Part shown: positions 8,340 to 19,243 of the stretch, piece after piece
Layout of the letters: each line of letters opens with the position of its first letter
How positions within the stretch are numbered: position 1 is the first letter of the stretch
Assembly (NCBI RefSeq): GCF_000300975.2
Contig: NZ_AEEC02000022.1
Coordinates: forward strand, 1 to 64,000
Source of the DNA: Herbaspirillum frisingense GSF30
Lineage (GTDB): Bacteria > Pseudomonadota > Gammaproteobacteria > Burkholderiales > Burkholderiaceae_D
Length of the DNA: 64,000 nt
Direction of reading: 5' to 3'
The notes under the pieces: generated by a model
What the model was told of the DNA's origin: nothing
Database searches by the model: none
The model's input: only the letters and a program-made list of their open reading frames with translations
Made by a program: the position numbers and the translations under genes

Positions 8340-9446
8340 ATGGATGAACGCATATTTCAATTCAAAGCTGGACGCCCTATTCCAGACTGGGACTGGCAAC
8401 ATCGTTTGCCACTCGACAAACCCGTCAGCTCTGAGTGCAAGGACACCGCTACCGTCTTCAGAATCAATTCCACCTACATGGATGTGACGGACCAGCCCTA
8501 TAAGGACCGGCAGTGGGTAGGGGGCGGAGTGATCATCTGCTGCTTGGGAATCATTGGATCAATTTACTGTGGTAACAGCGTCATACAAAACCCAAATAAC
8601 ACGATCGACAGCTACTTGATCACGATGCTTCTTCTTGTGATCGGTGCAATTTCCGGTTTCGCATATGTAGCGTTCAAATACGGACGTGACGAGTTCTTTG
8701 CGTTGAAACGACGCCCTATCCGATTCAATCGTAAAGAAAAGAAGCTCTATTTCATTCGTCGCCGAAGATTTTTTGCAAAATCAGGGGATGGCGATGTCAC
8801 CTGGGAAATTCCCTGGAGCAAAAATTCCATCTTCTGCGTCCACAGAGGATATGCCGAACACCGCCCGGTCTATCACATCCGCCATTACGAAGTGGATGAA
8901 GACGGTAACGTCCTGCGTGCTTTTGCCATCGGCCGAAAATGGGAGGAGCACGAGAACCTGCAAGGACTGCTATCTCAATGGAATTACTGGTGCTGGTACA
9001 TGAACCACGGACCGGCAGAATTACCTAAGCCGCCCCTGTTTTTTAGCGAGCGCGAGAACACGCGAGAAAGCTTCCTCTTCTGCCTGTACGACTTAGGCAT
9101 GCAGGCGAGTGTTCGCTACCGCGTCGCGATGATGCCGTACATCTTGCTCATGACCGGCTACCGCTTGCTAGCGCTCTGGACTTGCCGTGATCCTGTCTGG
9201 CCGCAAGCAGTCATGGACGTCAGCGTCATTGAGCCTGACGACCCCTACGATGAGCCCCGCGGGAATACTCCAATCGGCTGGGGTGAAACCGTGCTTGCCA
9301 GGCAGCGAGGCGATTATCCTGACGATCCGAAAATGGAAATCAAAGATTGGCAAGGCGAAGCTGACCCCGCGCTGAATGCCTTGCTTTGGGCCGAAGACAC
9401 TCCACCAACCATCCATCACCCAACGAAAGCCCCTCATGAAAGATGA
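8340..9446 (+). CDS. DUF6708-like membrane protein, copy 2 (tandem paralog)
   Basis: A 368-residue paralog of the preceding gene. The first 58 residues match copy 1 at 44 positions by hand count, and the region after the helices is also strongly conserved (KYGRDEFF, PIRFNRKEKK, SQWNYWCWYMNHGP). The membrane hairpin itself (about 59-112) is almost unrelated, with roughly 8 of 54 positions shared in an ungapped comparison. The ATG at 8340 sits in a 17-base stretch identical to the start of copy 1 (AAAATGGATGAACGCAT). No clear RBS precedes it. An in-frame extension to 8160 would overlap copy 1 and lacks family resemblance. The tandem arrangement suggests duplication with divergence of the segment that would meet a pore-forming toxin. 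Confidence 0.8.
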   Translation: MDERIFQFKAGRPIPDWDWQHRLPLDKPVSSECKDTATVFRINSTYMDVTDQPYKDRQWVGGGVIICCLGIIGSIYCGNSVIQNPNNTIDSYLITMLLLVIGAISGFAYVAFKYGRDEFFALKRRPIRFNRKEKKLYFIRRRRFFAKSGDGDVTWEIPWSKNSIFCVHRGYAEHRPVYHIRHYEVDEDGNVLRAFAIGRKWEEHENLQGLLSQWNYWCWYMNHGPAELPKPPLFFSERENTRESFLFCLYDLGMQASVRYRVAMMPYILLMTGYRLLALWTCRDPVWPQAVMDVSVIEPDDPYDEPRGNTPIGWGETVLARQRGDYPDDPKMEIKDWQGEADPALNALLWAEDTPPTIHHPTKAPHER

Positions 9447-9693
9447 ACAAGGCAGAGCCGTCATCCGTCTGGGTGACAAGACCTCTCACGGCGGTGAAGT
9501 GATATCTGCCAACGATACACTCAAGGCCATGGGCAAGGCGGTCGCGCTTGAAGGCGATATGACGACCTGTCCCAAGTGCAAGGGGCAATTCGCCATCCAG
9601 CCCAGCAACAGCACGCGCAAGCACCACGGCAAGCAGGTCGCCTATCACGGTGACGCAACTGCATGTGGTGCGACATTGATTTCCTCGCTCTAA
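9436..9693 (+). CDS. PAAR-domain T6SS spike-tip protein
   Basis: An 85-residue protein that would cap the VgrG trimer and sharpen the T6SS spike. It has the PAAR-type start (VIRLGDKTSHGG), repeated short beta-strand periodicity, and Cys/His residues suited to metal binding (CPKC, KHHGK, YHGD, TACG). No C-terminal effector domain is fused. The ATG at 9436 is chosen because the protein then begins one short strand before the PAAR motif; it overlaps the end of the second DUF6708-like gene by 11 bp, indicating translational coupling. With the VgrG it completes a deliverable spike. Sheath, baseplate and membrane-complex genes are absent from the window and must be encoded elsewhere. Confidence 0.88.
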   Translation: MKDEQGRAVIRLGDKTSHGGEVISANDTLKAMGKAVALEGDMTTCPKCKGQFAIQPSNSTRKHHGKQVAYHGDATACGATLISSL

Positions 9694-9852
9694 GAAAGCT
9701 GGCAAGGAAGAAACAAAGCGTGCCGGGTGGTGCTTCGTCCTGCCACGACACGCACGGACTTCCCGCCCGTTACGGGGAGTCCTCGCCACATCGATGATCG
9801 AGAGAGGACAAGGCAACAGGACTTGACCACGATGTCCTTGAAGCCGGCTACA

Positions 9853-11259
9853 TCACTGCCCGTCAGGCGTCTCTTTCTTGAGATCGGCAAACTTCCCCGC
9901 CATAGTCGGATTGCCCCGCGTGAGCCGCTTGATCGTGACATCCTGCGCCTTGTCGTTGGCCAAGCGCAGGTTGCGGTCGGTGCCGAGCAGGGCTTCCTTG
10001 GTCTTCTGCAGGTGGTCGATGGACTTGTCGATTTCCTCTATCGCAGTCTGGAAGCGACGCGACGCCAGTTCGTAGTTCTTGGCGAAGGCGGCCTTGAAGG
10101 TATCGAGTTCGGATTCGAAGTTGGTAATGTCGATGTTCTGTGCCTTCACCAGCGCCAGCTCGGTCTTGTACTTCAAGGAATTGAGTGCAGCATTCCTGAG
10201 CAGGGTGATGATGGGAATGAAGAACTGCGGGCGAACCACGTACATCTTCGGGTAGCGGTGGAAGACATCGACGATGCCGGTGTTGTACAGCTCGCTCTCG
10301 GGTTCCAGCAGAGAGACCAGGACGGCGTATTCGCAGCCTTTTTCCTGGCGGTCCTTGTCCAGTTCCTTGAGGAAATCCTCGTTGCGGTTCTTGGTGGCGG
10401 TACGATCGCTCTCGTTCTTCATCTCGAACATGATAGAGACGATCTCGGTACCCGCCTCGTCCGTATCGCGGAAGATGTAGTCGCCCTTGCTGCCGCTGCG
10501 GGCATCGTTGTCCTTCTCGAAGTAGGCGCGCGGGAAGGCAGTGGCACGGATACGATTGAACTCGGTCTCGCAGTGCTGCTCCAGGGTTTCACCGACCATC
10601 TTGGTGGAGAGCCGCGCCTTCATGTCACGCAGGCGCTCGATCATGTCTTCGCGGTCCTTGATCTGGGTTTCGTACTTGTCCTTCAATGATTTCTCGGCCA
10701 GCTGCTTTTCCAGTTCGGCGCGCACCAGGCTGCTCTTGAGTTCATCACGCTCTTTTTCCACCACGCCGACCGCTTCGTTGACGGCCAGTTTCTGGGTGAT
10801 GGCAATGGATTCCATCCTGGCTTTGAGCGCCTGGATCTCGGCATCCTTTTCGCTGACGGTCTGCTGCAGTTGCTGGGCCAGGCGGGCCTCGGCCAGTTGC
10901 AGGTCGGACAGCTTTTCCTTTTTTGCCTGCTCCAGGTCATGGGCCAGCCGGTCACGTTCTCTTTCTACATTGGCCATGGCTTCGGACACGGCCATCTTCT
11001 GGGCGAGTTCACCAGCCTCCAGGCGGGCCTTCAATTCCTGGATTTCGGCATCACGGGCGGCGGCGGCCTTCTGCAGCTCGCCCTCGGCGCGGGCGCGGGC
11101 CAGTTCAATGGCGTTGCGCTTGTCCTGCTCGGCCAGTTCCAGCCGTTCATGCAATTGCTGCTCGAAGGCGCTGTCACGGACCTGCTTGAGGATGTCGGCG
11201 TAACCGGCTTCGTCGATCTTGAAGGCTTTGCCGCAGTGGGGGCAGATGATGTCGTGCAT
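9853..11259 (-). CDS. DUF2130 domain protein with long coiled coil
   Basis: A 468-residue cytoplasmic protein of unknown function. It begins with a zinc-ribbon-like CPHCGKAF motif, continues with a charged Ala/Glu/Lys/Arg-rich coiled coil at about residues 25-230, and ends with a globular DUF2130 region (for example [22 protein letters not shown] and MFEMKNESD). The globular part includes acidic and basic residues of the type seen in nuclease-like folds, but I cannot assign activity. It converges on the T6SS module with about 160 bp between stops and is probably a separate transcription unit. Its coding composition matches the GC-rich core genome rather than the T6SS module. Confidence 0.85.
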   Translation of the reverse strand: MHDIICPHCGKAFKIDEAGYADILKQVRDSAFEQQLHERLELAEQDKRNAIELARARAEGELQKAAAARDAEIQELKARLEAGELAQKMAVSEAMANVERERDRLAHDLEQAKKEKLSDLQLAEARLAQQLQQTVSEKDAEIQALKARMESIAITQKLAVNEAVGVVEKERDELKSSLVRAELEKQLAEKSLKDKYETQIKDREDMIERLRDMKARLSTKMVGETLEQHCETEFNRIRATAFPRAYFEKDNDARSGSKGDYIFRDTDEAGTEIVSIMFEMKNESDRTATKNRNEDFLKELDKDRQEKGCEYAVLVSLLEPESELYNTGIVDVFHRYPKMYVVRPQFFIPIITLLRNAALNSLKYKTELALVKAQNIDITNFESELDTFKAAFAKNYELASRRFQTAIEEIDKSIDHLQKTKEALLGTDRNLRLANDKAQDVTIKRLTRGNPTMAGKFADLKKETPDGQ

Positions 11260-11355
11260 GAGGGTTCGTTTCCTTGTGCTTTCCGAATGCCCGCTAGCTT
11301 AACGGATAGCGAATGGGGGCGATGAAGGGAAAATGGAAAACGGAAGCAGGAAAGC

Positions 11356-11382
11356 GAAAAGCCCGCACTAGGCGGGCTTTTC
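11356..11382 (-). terminator. Intrinsic terminator downstream of tRNA-Val
   Basis: An 11-bp inverted repeat (GAAAAGCCCGC with GCGGGCTTTTC) separated by 5 bases. Read on the minus strand it ends in a T run directly after the tRNA gene. Confidence 0.85.
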
Positions 11383-11388
11383 TGAATT

Positions 11389-11463
11389 TGGTGGAAAGTG
11401 CAAGGTTTGAACTTGCGACCCCTGCAGTGTGAATGCAGTGCTCTACCACTGAGCTAACCTTCC
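11389..11463 (-). tRNA. tRNA-Val, anticodon CAC
   Basis: The 75-base minus-strand gene folds as a complete cloverleaf. The acceptor stem is GGAAGGT with ACTTTCC plus an encoded ACCA end. The D arm contains GCTCAGTGGTAGAGC. The anticodon stem CTGCA/TGCAG encloses the loop TTCACAC, giving anticodon CAC, which reads GTG (valine). The T arm is GCAAGTTCAAACCTTGC. A terminator hairpin follows immediately. No other tRNA is adjacent. Confidence 0.96.
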
Positions 11464-11620
11464 GTACCTGACCGGCTTTTTGCTGCAGCGCCAATCGAGA
11501 GACAAGATTATGCCAATCTTTTTCACGGTGCGCAAGCGCTTGGTAAATAATTCTTCATTTTTATCGCCATGCAAAATCCTGCGGGCAGTCCGGCCACATT
11601 CTTTGGCCAGATTCGCCTGT

Positions 11621-12355
11621 TCAGGCTGCTTCGGCGGCGGCCTCGGGTGGCGGCGGTTCGAAGCGCCAGACGCAACTGCCGCGGGCTTCCTTGTCCAGCT
11701 GGTTGAGCACATCTTCGTGCAGGGCCAGTTCGTCTTCGCTGGCGGCCAGCACGATCACTTCGGACAGCGGAGCCAGTTCCAGCTTGCCGTCACCGGCGCT
11801 GACTTCTTCCTCGGTGCCCAGGTCCATGGTCAGCGAGTTCTGGCCTCGCGTCATGGAGAGGTAGACCTCGGCCAGCAATTCCGCATCCAGCAAGGCGCCG
11901 TGCAGAACGCGGTGAGCGTTGGAAATGCCATAACGGTCACACAGCGCATCGAGTGAATTGCGACGGCCAGGGTGCAGCTCCTTGGCCATCTGCAGCGAGT
12001 CCACCACGTCGGCGATGTGCTCCTTGAAGGGCGGCAGGCCCAGCAGGGCCAGTTCGGCATCCAGGAAGCCGACGTCGAAGGGAGCGTTGTGGATGATGAT
12101 CTGGGCACCGCGCACGTAGTCCAGGAACTCGGCGGCGATCTGCTTGAAGGTCGGCTTGTCGGCCAGGAATTCGGTGGTCAGGCCGTGGACGGCCAGCGCA
12201 CCTTCTTCGGAGTCACGCTCGGGGTTGATGTAGAAGTGCAGGTTCTTGCCCGACAACTGACGGTTGAGCACTTCCACGCAACCGATTTCCAGGATGCGGT
12301 TGCCGTTGCGCGGCGAAAGGCCCGTGGTTTCGGTATCGAGAATGATCTGACGCAT
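11621..12355 (-). CDS. dnaQ: DNA polymerase III epsilon subunit (3'-5' proofreading exonuclease)
   Basis: A 244-residue DnaQ-family exonuclease that proofreads replication as part of the Pol III core with alpha and theta. All three exonuclease motifs are visible: DTETTGL near residue 7 (catalytic Asp and Glu), NAPFDVGFLD near 90 (Exo II Asp) and HRVLHGALLDAELLA near 150 (His and Asp of Exo III). The C-terminal ~60 residues after MTRGQ are acidic and Pro/Ala-rich, as expected of the segment that contacts alpha. It follows rnhA in the same direction with a 59-bp gap; rnhA-dnaQ adjacency is widespread in proteobacteria. The length is normal for the family. Confidence 0.96.
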   Translation of the reverse strand: MRQIILDTETTGLSPRNGNRILEIGCVEVLNRQLSGKNLHFYINPERDSEEGALAVHGLTTEFLADKPTFKQIAAEFLDYVRGAQIIIHNAPFDVGFLDAELALLGLPPFKEHIADVVDSLQMAKELHPGRRNSLDALCDRYGISNAHRVLHGALLDAELLAEVYLSMTRGQNSLTMDLGTEEEVSAGDGKLELAPLSEVIVLAASEDELALHEDVLNQLDKEARGSCVWRFEPPPPEAAAEAA

Positions 12356-12414
12356 GCTTGCTCCTGCTGGTGTTGATGCTGATACGAATGTACTGAAAAT
12401 CGAAGGAGGGTCGC

Positions 12415-12849
12415 CTACCGGATGCTGTCCGCACCGCGGTTGGCCAGCTGGTCGGCGCGCTCATTGCCGGCATGGCCGTTGTGGCCGCGTACCCAGCGCC
12501 ATTCCACCTGGTGCTGCTGCTGGGCGGCATCCAGCGCCTGCCACAGGTCGGCGTTCTTGACCGGTTCCTTGCTGGCGGTCTTCCAGCCGCGAGCCTTCCA
12601 GCCGTGGATCCACTCGCTGATGCCCTTCTGCACGTACTGGCTGTCGGTATGCACCACGACTTCGCAGGGGCGCTTCAAGGCATTGAGCGCCTGAATCACC
12701 GCCATCAGCTCCATGCGGTTATTGGTGGTATTGGGCTCGCCACCAAAGATTTCCTTCTCCTGTCCACCAGCCACCAGCAACGCGCCCCAGCCGCCACGAC
12801 CAGGATTGCCCTTGCAGGCGCCATCGGAATAAATCTCTACTTTGTCCAT
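12415..12849 (-). CDS. rnhA: Ribonuclease HI
   Basis: A 144-residue enzyme that degrades the RNA strand of RNA-DNA hybrids (R-loops, primers). The four catalytic acidic positions are recognisable in [28 protein letters not shown] and NERADQLAN, and the flexible-loop His is in RGHNGHAGN. The basic handle region ([17 protein letters not shown]) is present, so this is the bacterial type I enzyme with substrate-binding protrusion. It lies between the methyltransferase gene and dnaQ, all on the minus strand and probably one operon. Confidence 0.97.
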   Translation of the reverse strand: MDKVEIYSDGACKGNPGRGGWGALLVAGGQEKEIFGGEPNTTNNRMELMAVIQALNALKRPCEVVVHTDSQYVQKGISEWIHGWKARGWKTASKEPVKNADLWQALDAAQQQHQVEWRWVRGHNGHAGNERADQLANRGADSIR

Positions 12850-12925
12850 GCTCTTCCATCTATTTGCTCGGGTGGGCGGGTCGCGATGATACCTGATCGC
12901 GCAGCACCAGCCGGTTTTGTCGGTG

Positions 12926-13720
12926 TCAGTCGGTCTTGTGAATGCGATTGGTCACCGGCACGCCACGCGGCGCCTTCAGTTTCTGCCGCTGCAGGGCCGG
13001 GCCGATCAGGCGCATGCCGGGGACGCGCTTGATCGCCTGCACGATATAGACCGCACCGAAGTAAGGCCACCAGCGGTCGCCCGCCTTTTCCATGAAGCCG
13101 AAGCGCTCCAGCCACTGGCTGGTCTCGCAAGGCGGGGCGTAGCAACCAAAGTGGCCGCGGTTGACTTCCATGTTCAGCAGCTTGAGCCAGTCCTTCAGGC
13201 GCGGCAGGCGGATGAATTCGCCGTCCTGCGGCAGGAAGTGCGCGCCGGTCAGGCGCCCCGCTGCCTGGCGCATGCCCCACAGGCTGCTGGGGTTGAAGCC
13301 GCAGATGATGACCTGCCCTTCCGGAATCAGCACGCGCTCCACCTCGCGCAACACCTGGTGCGGCTCGGCGGCGAACTCCAGTACGTGCGGCAGCACCACC
13401 AGGTCCAGGCTCTGGCTGGCGAAGGGCAGTTCGCCGAAGTCGGGTGTGACGACCTGCGGCACTTCCAGCTCGGATTGACCTTCCACCGGCATGTGCTTGT
13501 CGGCCAGCCAGCGATACGGCATGCGGTTGGCCTGCAGGGCGTGGATCTGCGGAGAGCCGATCTGCACCGCGTTGAAACCGAAGATGTCGGCCGTCAAGGC
13601 ATTGAGATGGTGCTGCTCCCACTGCCGCAGGTAATTGCCAATGGGCGTCTGCAACCAGGTGGCCAGGTCTATAATTTCGGGATTGCCAGCATTGTGGGCA
13701 TGTTCAGCCTTGTCAGCCAT
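12926..13720 (-). CDS. SAM-dependent methyltransferase (class I, Methyltransf_11-like)
   Basis: A 264-residue methyltransferase-fold protein with no known substrate. The best conserved part is [17 protein letters not shown] (motif II region) followed by [21 protein letters not shown], typical of Methyltransf_11. The glycine-rich motif I is degenerate (AVQIGSPQ instead of GxGxG), as is common in this gloB-linked family. The start at 13720 is supported by AGAAGAG just upstream on its strand. It is transcribed away from gloB, only 17 bp apart, and toward rnhA and dnaQ. This neighbourhood is conserved in many proteobacteria, but the cellular role is not established from it. Confidence 0.85.
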   Translation of the reverse strand: MADKAEHAHNAGNPEIIDLATWLQTPIGNYLRQWEQHHLNALTADIFGFNAVQIGSPQIHALQANRMPYRWLADKHMPVEGQSELEVPQVVTPDFGELPFASQSLDLVVLPHVLEFAAEPHQVLREVERVLIPEGQVIICGFNPSSLWGMRQAAGRLTGAHFLPQDGEFIRLPRLKDWLKLLNMEVNRGHFGCYAPPCETSQWLERFGFMEKAGDRWWPYFGAVYIVQAIKRVPGMRLIGPALQRQKLKAPRGVPVTNRIHKTD

Positions 13721-13737
13721 CTCTTCTTTCGCGCCTC

Positions 13738-14577
13738 ATGACCCAGCCAGCCAAGCCAGCTCAAGCAGATCAGAAAACTTCATTGGACGTCCTGGCCGTA
13801 CCGGCGTTCGACGACAACTACCTGTGGATCATCCACGACGGGCGCTACGCCGCCGTGGTCGATCCCGGCGATGCCACGCCCGTACTGGCCGCATTGCAGG
13901 CCGAAGGCCTGACGTTGGCCGCTATTCTACTGACTCATCATCATGCTGACCATGTCGGCGGCGTGGTCGAGCTGGCGAGGCAGGCGGTGAGCGACGACTT
14001 CCCTGTCGTTCCGGTCTATGGTCCGGCGCGTGAACAATCCCGCATCAAGGGGATCACCGTCCCGCTGCACGGGAACGAACAGGTCAACATTGCCGCACTG
14101 GGCTTGCAACTGGAGGTCATCGAGGTGCCGGGTCATACCCTGGGTCACATCGCCTACTACACCGCGCAGCAGCAGATGCTCTTCTGCGGCGATACGCTCT
14201 TTGCCGGCGGATGCGGCCGGCTGTTCGAGGGCAGTCCGCAGCAGATGCTGGATTCCCTCGGGAAACTGGCCGACCTGCCCGCCACGACCCAGGTCTACTG
14301 CGCCCACGAGTACACCCTGTCGAACCTGAAGTTCGCCGCCGAGGTAGAACCGGGCAATGCCGAGCTGGCGGCGCGCATCGTGCGTGAGCGCGCCCGCCGT
14401 GAGCAAGGACTGCCTACCGTGCCCAGCACCATCGGGCTGGAGCGCGAGACCAATCCTTTCCTGCGGGCGAGCTCGCCGGAAATCCAGCATTCCTTGCAGA
14501 AGGCGGGCCGTTTGGCGCAGTTAGACGAAGTTAGCAGCTTTGCGGCGCTGCGCGAATGGAAAAATACCTACAGATAG
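13738..14577 (+). CDS. gloB: Hydroxyacylglutathione hydrolase (glyoxalase II)
   Basis: A 279-residue metallo-beta-lactamase-fold enzyme that hydrolyses S-lactoylglutathione to lactate and glutathione in methylglyoxal detoxification. The metal-binding signature [10 protein letters not shown] is clear, followed by [26 protein letters not shown] and [13 protein letters not shown], which supply the remaining ligands and the glutathione-binding end. The N-terminus as called is about 20 residues longer than typical (the family begins near [12 protein letters not shown]), and no RBS precedes the ATG at 13738, so a start at a downstream non-ATG codon is possible. It is divergent from the methyltransferase gene with 17 bp between start codons. 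Confidence 0.94.
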   Translation: MTQPAKPAQADQKTSLDVLAVPAFDDNYLWIIHDGRYAAVVDPGDATPVLAALQAEGLTLAAILLTHHHADHVGGVVELARQAVSDDFPVVPVYGPAREQSRIKGITVPLHGNEQVNIAALGLQLEVIEVPGHTLGHIAYYTAQQQMLFCGDTLFAGGCGRLFEGSPQQMLDSLGKLADLPATTQVYCAHEYTLSNLKFAAEVEPGNAELAARIVRERARREQGLPTVPSTIGLERETNPFLRASSPEIQHSLQKAGRLAQLDEVSSFAALREWKNTYR

Positions 14578-14654
14578 ACCGACGTTGGGGGAAAATTAGG
14601 GCGCAATTCCCTGCAAATCAAGGACTTGGCTTTGTAACAGGGACCAATTTTTAC

Positions 14655-14684
14655 TTGACTGCGAAAAAGGGTCTTCCGTACACT
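14655..14684 (+). promoter_or_regulatory. Probable sigma70 promoter of mltD, with long leader
   Basis: TTGACT at 14655-14660 and TACACT at 14679-14684 are separated by 18 bases. This lies in the 342-bp gap between gloB and mltD and would give a 5' leader of about 230 bases. I see no other gene in the gap. Confidence 0.5.
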
Positions 14685-14919
14685 CCTCCAATTCCCCAAT
14701 TTGGGCACCAGCGTTTTTACGATTTTTTACGAACCGGTGTCCTCCCTGCACCACGCCGGGGAAACTCGCAGCTTCCGACCTTGCATTACCGTCAACCTGC
14801 ACGCGACCGTGATCGGACTGATCCGGATCCCGCCGGCAGGAGGTGTCGAGCTTCAATCACAGCTCTGCAACGGAAGCGCCGCACGCAAACTTTTGCCTCT
14901 GGCACAGGATATCGCCCAC

Positions 14920-16452
14920 ATGCAGCGTACTTTGAAACAACTTGCCATTGCCGCCCTGTTCTGCGCTGGCACCCCGCTGCTCTCCTACGCCAACGATATC
15001 TCGATCTACCCCGCTCCCTTCAATGCGATCAATCCCGAACTGGCCGGCAATGCCCTGCCGGGGATGAACGACATCGACATCTGGACACGCATTCGCAAGG
15101 GCTTCGGAATTCCTGATCTGGACAATGCGCTGGTGGAGAGCCAGACCCAGTGGTACAGCTCCCGTCCCGACTACATCCAGCGCACCACGGTGCGCGCTTC
15201 TCGCTATCTGTTCCATGTGGTGCAGGAGCTGGAAAAGCGCGGCATGCCGACCGAACTGGCGCTGCTGCCCTTCATCGAATCGGCCTTCAATCCGGAGGCA
15301 CTGTCTACCGCCAAGGCGGCTGGCATGTGGCAGTTCATCCCCTCCACCGGGCGCGACTACAACCTCAAGCAGAACATGTTTACCGACGAGCGCCGCGACG
15401 TGCTGGCCTCGACCGATGCGGCGCTGACCTACCTGCAGAAGCTCTACGGCATGTTTGGCGACTGGCAACTGGCGCTGGCCGCCTATAACTGGGGCGAAGG
15501 CTCGGTGCAGCGCGCCGTGAACCGCAACCTGGCCGCCGGCCTGCCGATCGACTTCAACACACTGTCGGCGCAGATGCCCAATGAGACCCGCAACTACGTG
15601 CCCAAGCTGCAGGCGGTCAAGAACATCATCGCCAACCCGGCCAGCTTCGATATCGCCCTGCCCAAGGTCGATAACCAGCCCTACTTCGTGACCATCGGCA
15701 AGACCCGCAACATCGACGTCAAGGTTGCAGCGCAACTGGCCGAGCTGTCGCTGGACGAATTCAAGGCGCTCAATCCGCAGTTCAACCGCCCGGTCATCAT
15801 CGGCGGCGAAGACACCAAGATCCTCCTGCCGGAAAGCAATGCCGAGAAGTTCAAGGCCAACATGTCCAAGTGGACCCAGGCCTTCTCGACCTGGACCGCA
15901 CACACCGTCTCCAGCGCCCGCGAGCGCATCGAGACCATCGCCAGCAAGTTCGGCACGACCCCTGAAGTGATCCGCAGCGTCAACCAGATTCCGCCGCGCA
16001 TGGTTCTCAAGGCCGGCTCCACCATCCTCGTGCCCAAGACCGAGGAAACCGCTGCGCTCGATACCGACCTGACCCCGGAAATCGCCGACAACGCCCGCCT
16101 GGCCATTGCTCCGGATGCGCCGGAAACCCGCCGCATCTACGTCAAGGCCGGCAAGCGCGACACCCTGGCCGGCATCGCCGGTCGCTATCGTGTGAGCGTG
16201 GCACAGATCAAGGAATGGAATGGCTTGAAGCGCGACACCCTGGCCGCCGGCCAGAGCCTGCAGTTGCACGTCCCCAATGTGGCCGCGCATGCCGCGCCCA
16301 CACGGGTCGCCGCCAATCATCGTGCTGCACCGGTGCGCCGCCAGGTCGCTGCCGCCAAGGCACCGGTACGCAAGGCCGCCCCGGCGCCAGCCCGCAAGGT
16401 GGCCGGCAAGCCGCTCACCCTGGCCTCGGGCAACGGCGCACGCAAGCAATGA
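14920..16452 (+). CDS. mltD: Membrane-bound lytic murein transglycosylase D with two LysM domains
   Basis: A 510-residue periplasmic enzyme that cleaves peptidoglycan glycan strands to 1,6-anhydro-muropeptides. Residues 1-25 form a signal peptide (MQRTLKQLAIAALFCAGTPL...), although the cysteine lacks a canonical lipobox, so lipoprotein anchoring is uncertain. The SLT domain (about 90-220) contains the catalytic glutamate in LLPFIESAFNPEA, with SAAGMWQFIP-like and AAYNWGEGSV motifs. Two LysM-like repeats follow (around AHTVSSARERIETIA and RIYVKAGKRDTLAGIA), ending in an Ala/Pro/Lys-rich tail. The ATG at 14920 was chosen because it begins the signal peptide; an upstream in-frame extension to 14701 has no family match. 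Confidence 0.93.
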   Translation: MQRTLKQLAIAALFCAGTPLLSYANDISIYPAPFNAINPELAGNALPGMNDIDIWTRIRKGFGIPDLDNALVESQTQWYSSRPDYIQRTTVRASRYLFHVVQELEKRGMPTELALLPFIESAFNPEALSTAKAAGMWQFIPSTGRDYNLKQNMFTDERRDVLASTDAALTYLQKLYGMFGDWQLALAAYNWGEGSVQRAVNRNLAAGLPIDFNTLSAQMPNETRNYVPKLQAVKNIIANPASFDIALPKVDNQPYFVTIGKTRNIDVKVAAQLAELSLDEFKALNPQFNRPVIIGGEDTKILLPESNAEKFKANMSKWTQAFSTWTAHTVSSARERIETIASKFGTTPEVIRSVNQIPPRMVLKAGSTILVPKTEETAALDTDLTPEIADNARLAIAPDAPETRRIYVKAGKRDTLAGIAGRYRVSVAQIKEWNGLKRDTLAAGQSLQLHVPNVAAHAAPTRVAANHRAAPVRRQVAAAKAPVRKAAPAPARKVAGKPLTLASGNGARKQ

Positions 16453-16550
16453 TCCGGAGGATGCCGGAGGAGACCCGGGCGGCTTGACCGCCCATTAAAA
16501 AAAAATCGCGCCTCAAGCACGAGAAAAGAAAAACAACGGTAGCCCGTATG

Positions 16551-16595
16551 AACCCGAAGCCCCGGAGCTGATCCGGACTTCGGGTTTTCTTTTTG
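16551..16595 (+). terminator. Intrinsic terminator after mltD
   Basis: AACCCGAAG at 16551-16559 pairs with CTTCGGGTT at 16578-16586, with an inner TCCGGA-rich loop, and is followed by TTCTTTTT. Confidence 0.8.
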
Positions 16596-16610
16596 GGGAG
16601 CGATCGCGCG

Positions 16611-18196
<1,586 letters not shown>

Positions 18197-18200
<4 letters not shown>

Positions 18201-19243
18201 GCCTTCCTCCGCACATCCAGGGCATTGCGCAGGGCATTGCCGATATTGGTCAGCAGCAGCAGGGTCACGGTCAGCACCACGAAGGTGGACAGCGCGATCC
18301 ACCACGCATCGAGATTGTTCTTGCCCTGCGCCAGCAGCTCGCCCAGGCTGGGTGTGGAAGGTGGCACGCCCAGGCCGAGGAAGTCCAGGCTGGTCAGTGC
18401 CAGGATGGCCGCGCTCATGCGGAAGGGCAGGAAGGTCACCACTGTCGTCATGCTATTGGGCAGGACGTGACGCCAGATGATCAGGCGGTCCGGCAACCCC
18501 AGGGCGCGGGCAGCTTGCACATATTCGAGATTGCGGTTGCGCAGGAAATCGGCGCGCACGTAATCCGACAGGCTCATCCAGCCGAACAGCGACAGCAACA
18601 CCAGCAGCAGCCCCAGGCTGGGCTGGAAGATCGAGGAAAAGATGATCAGCAGGTAGAGCTCCGGCATGGAGCCCCAGATTTCCAGCAGGCGCTGGGTGAT
18701 CAGGTCGGTGCGCCCGGCGAAGTAGCCCTGCACGGCACCTGCGGCCACACCCAGCACCACGCCGATGAAGGTCAGCGCCATGCCGAACAGTACCGACACC
18801 CGGAAGCCGTAGAGCAGACGGGCAAACACATCGCGTCCGCGATCATCGGTACCCAGCCAGTTCTCGCCGGAGGGTTCGGCCGGGTTGGGCTGCTTTGCGA
18901 AGTAGTTCAGCGTGTTGTAGCTATAGCGATTGGGCGGGTAGATGACCCAGTTGCCGTCCTTGTGGAATTGCTGCTCGATGAAGGGATCGAGATAGTCGGC
19001 CGGAGAATCGAAATCGCCGCCGAAGCTCTTGTCCGAATAATCCTGCAGCATCGGGAACATCAGCTTGCCCTGGTAGCTGGCCACCAGCGGCTTGTCGTTG
19101 GAGATCAGTTCCGCGCCCAGGCTCAGCACGAACAGGATGGAAAACAGCACCAGGCTCCAGTAACCGGTACGGTCGGCGCAAAAGCGCAGCCAGATGCGGC
19201 GGCTGGGCGAGATGGACGGGGCCAAGGAAGGGGTCATGCTCAT
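18197..19243 (-). CDS. yejE: Peptide ABC transporter permease, YejE type
   Basis: A 348-residue inner-membrane permease of the DppC/OppC type. An N-terminal helix (YWSLVLFSILFVLSLGAELI) is followed by the large periplasmic segment typical of YejE (SYQGKLMFPMLQDY through NWLGTDDRGRDVFARLLYG) and five further helices. The cytoplasmic EAA-like loop is EYVQAARALGLPDRLIIWRHVLPNS. The start at 19243 forms an ATGA overlap with the yejB stop, and the stop overlaps yejF the same way; the longer reading from 19282 lies inside yejB and is rejected. Confidence 0.93.

Noticed and set aside
9727-10689. 320-codon plus-strand open frame opposite the DUF2130 gene
   Set aside because: The minus-strand protein has a zinc-ribbon start and coiled coil that fit the DUF2130 family; the plus frame is its mirror, rich in Leu/Val/Gly without motifs.
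16477-16505. Possible terminator right after mltD (GGGCGG / CCGCCC)
   Set aside because: It is followed by an A-run, not a T-run, on the plus strand; the hairpin at 16551-16595 is the better terminator.
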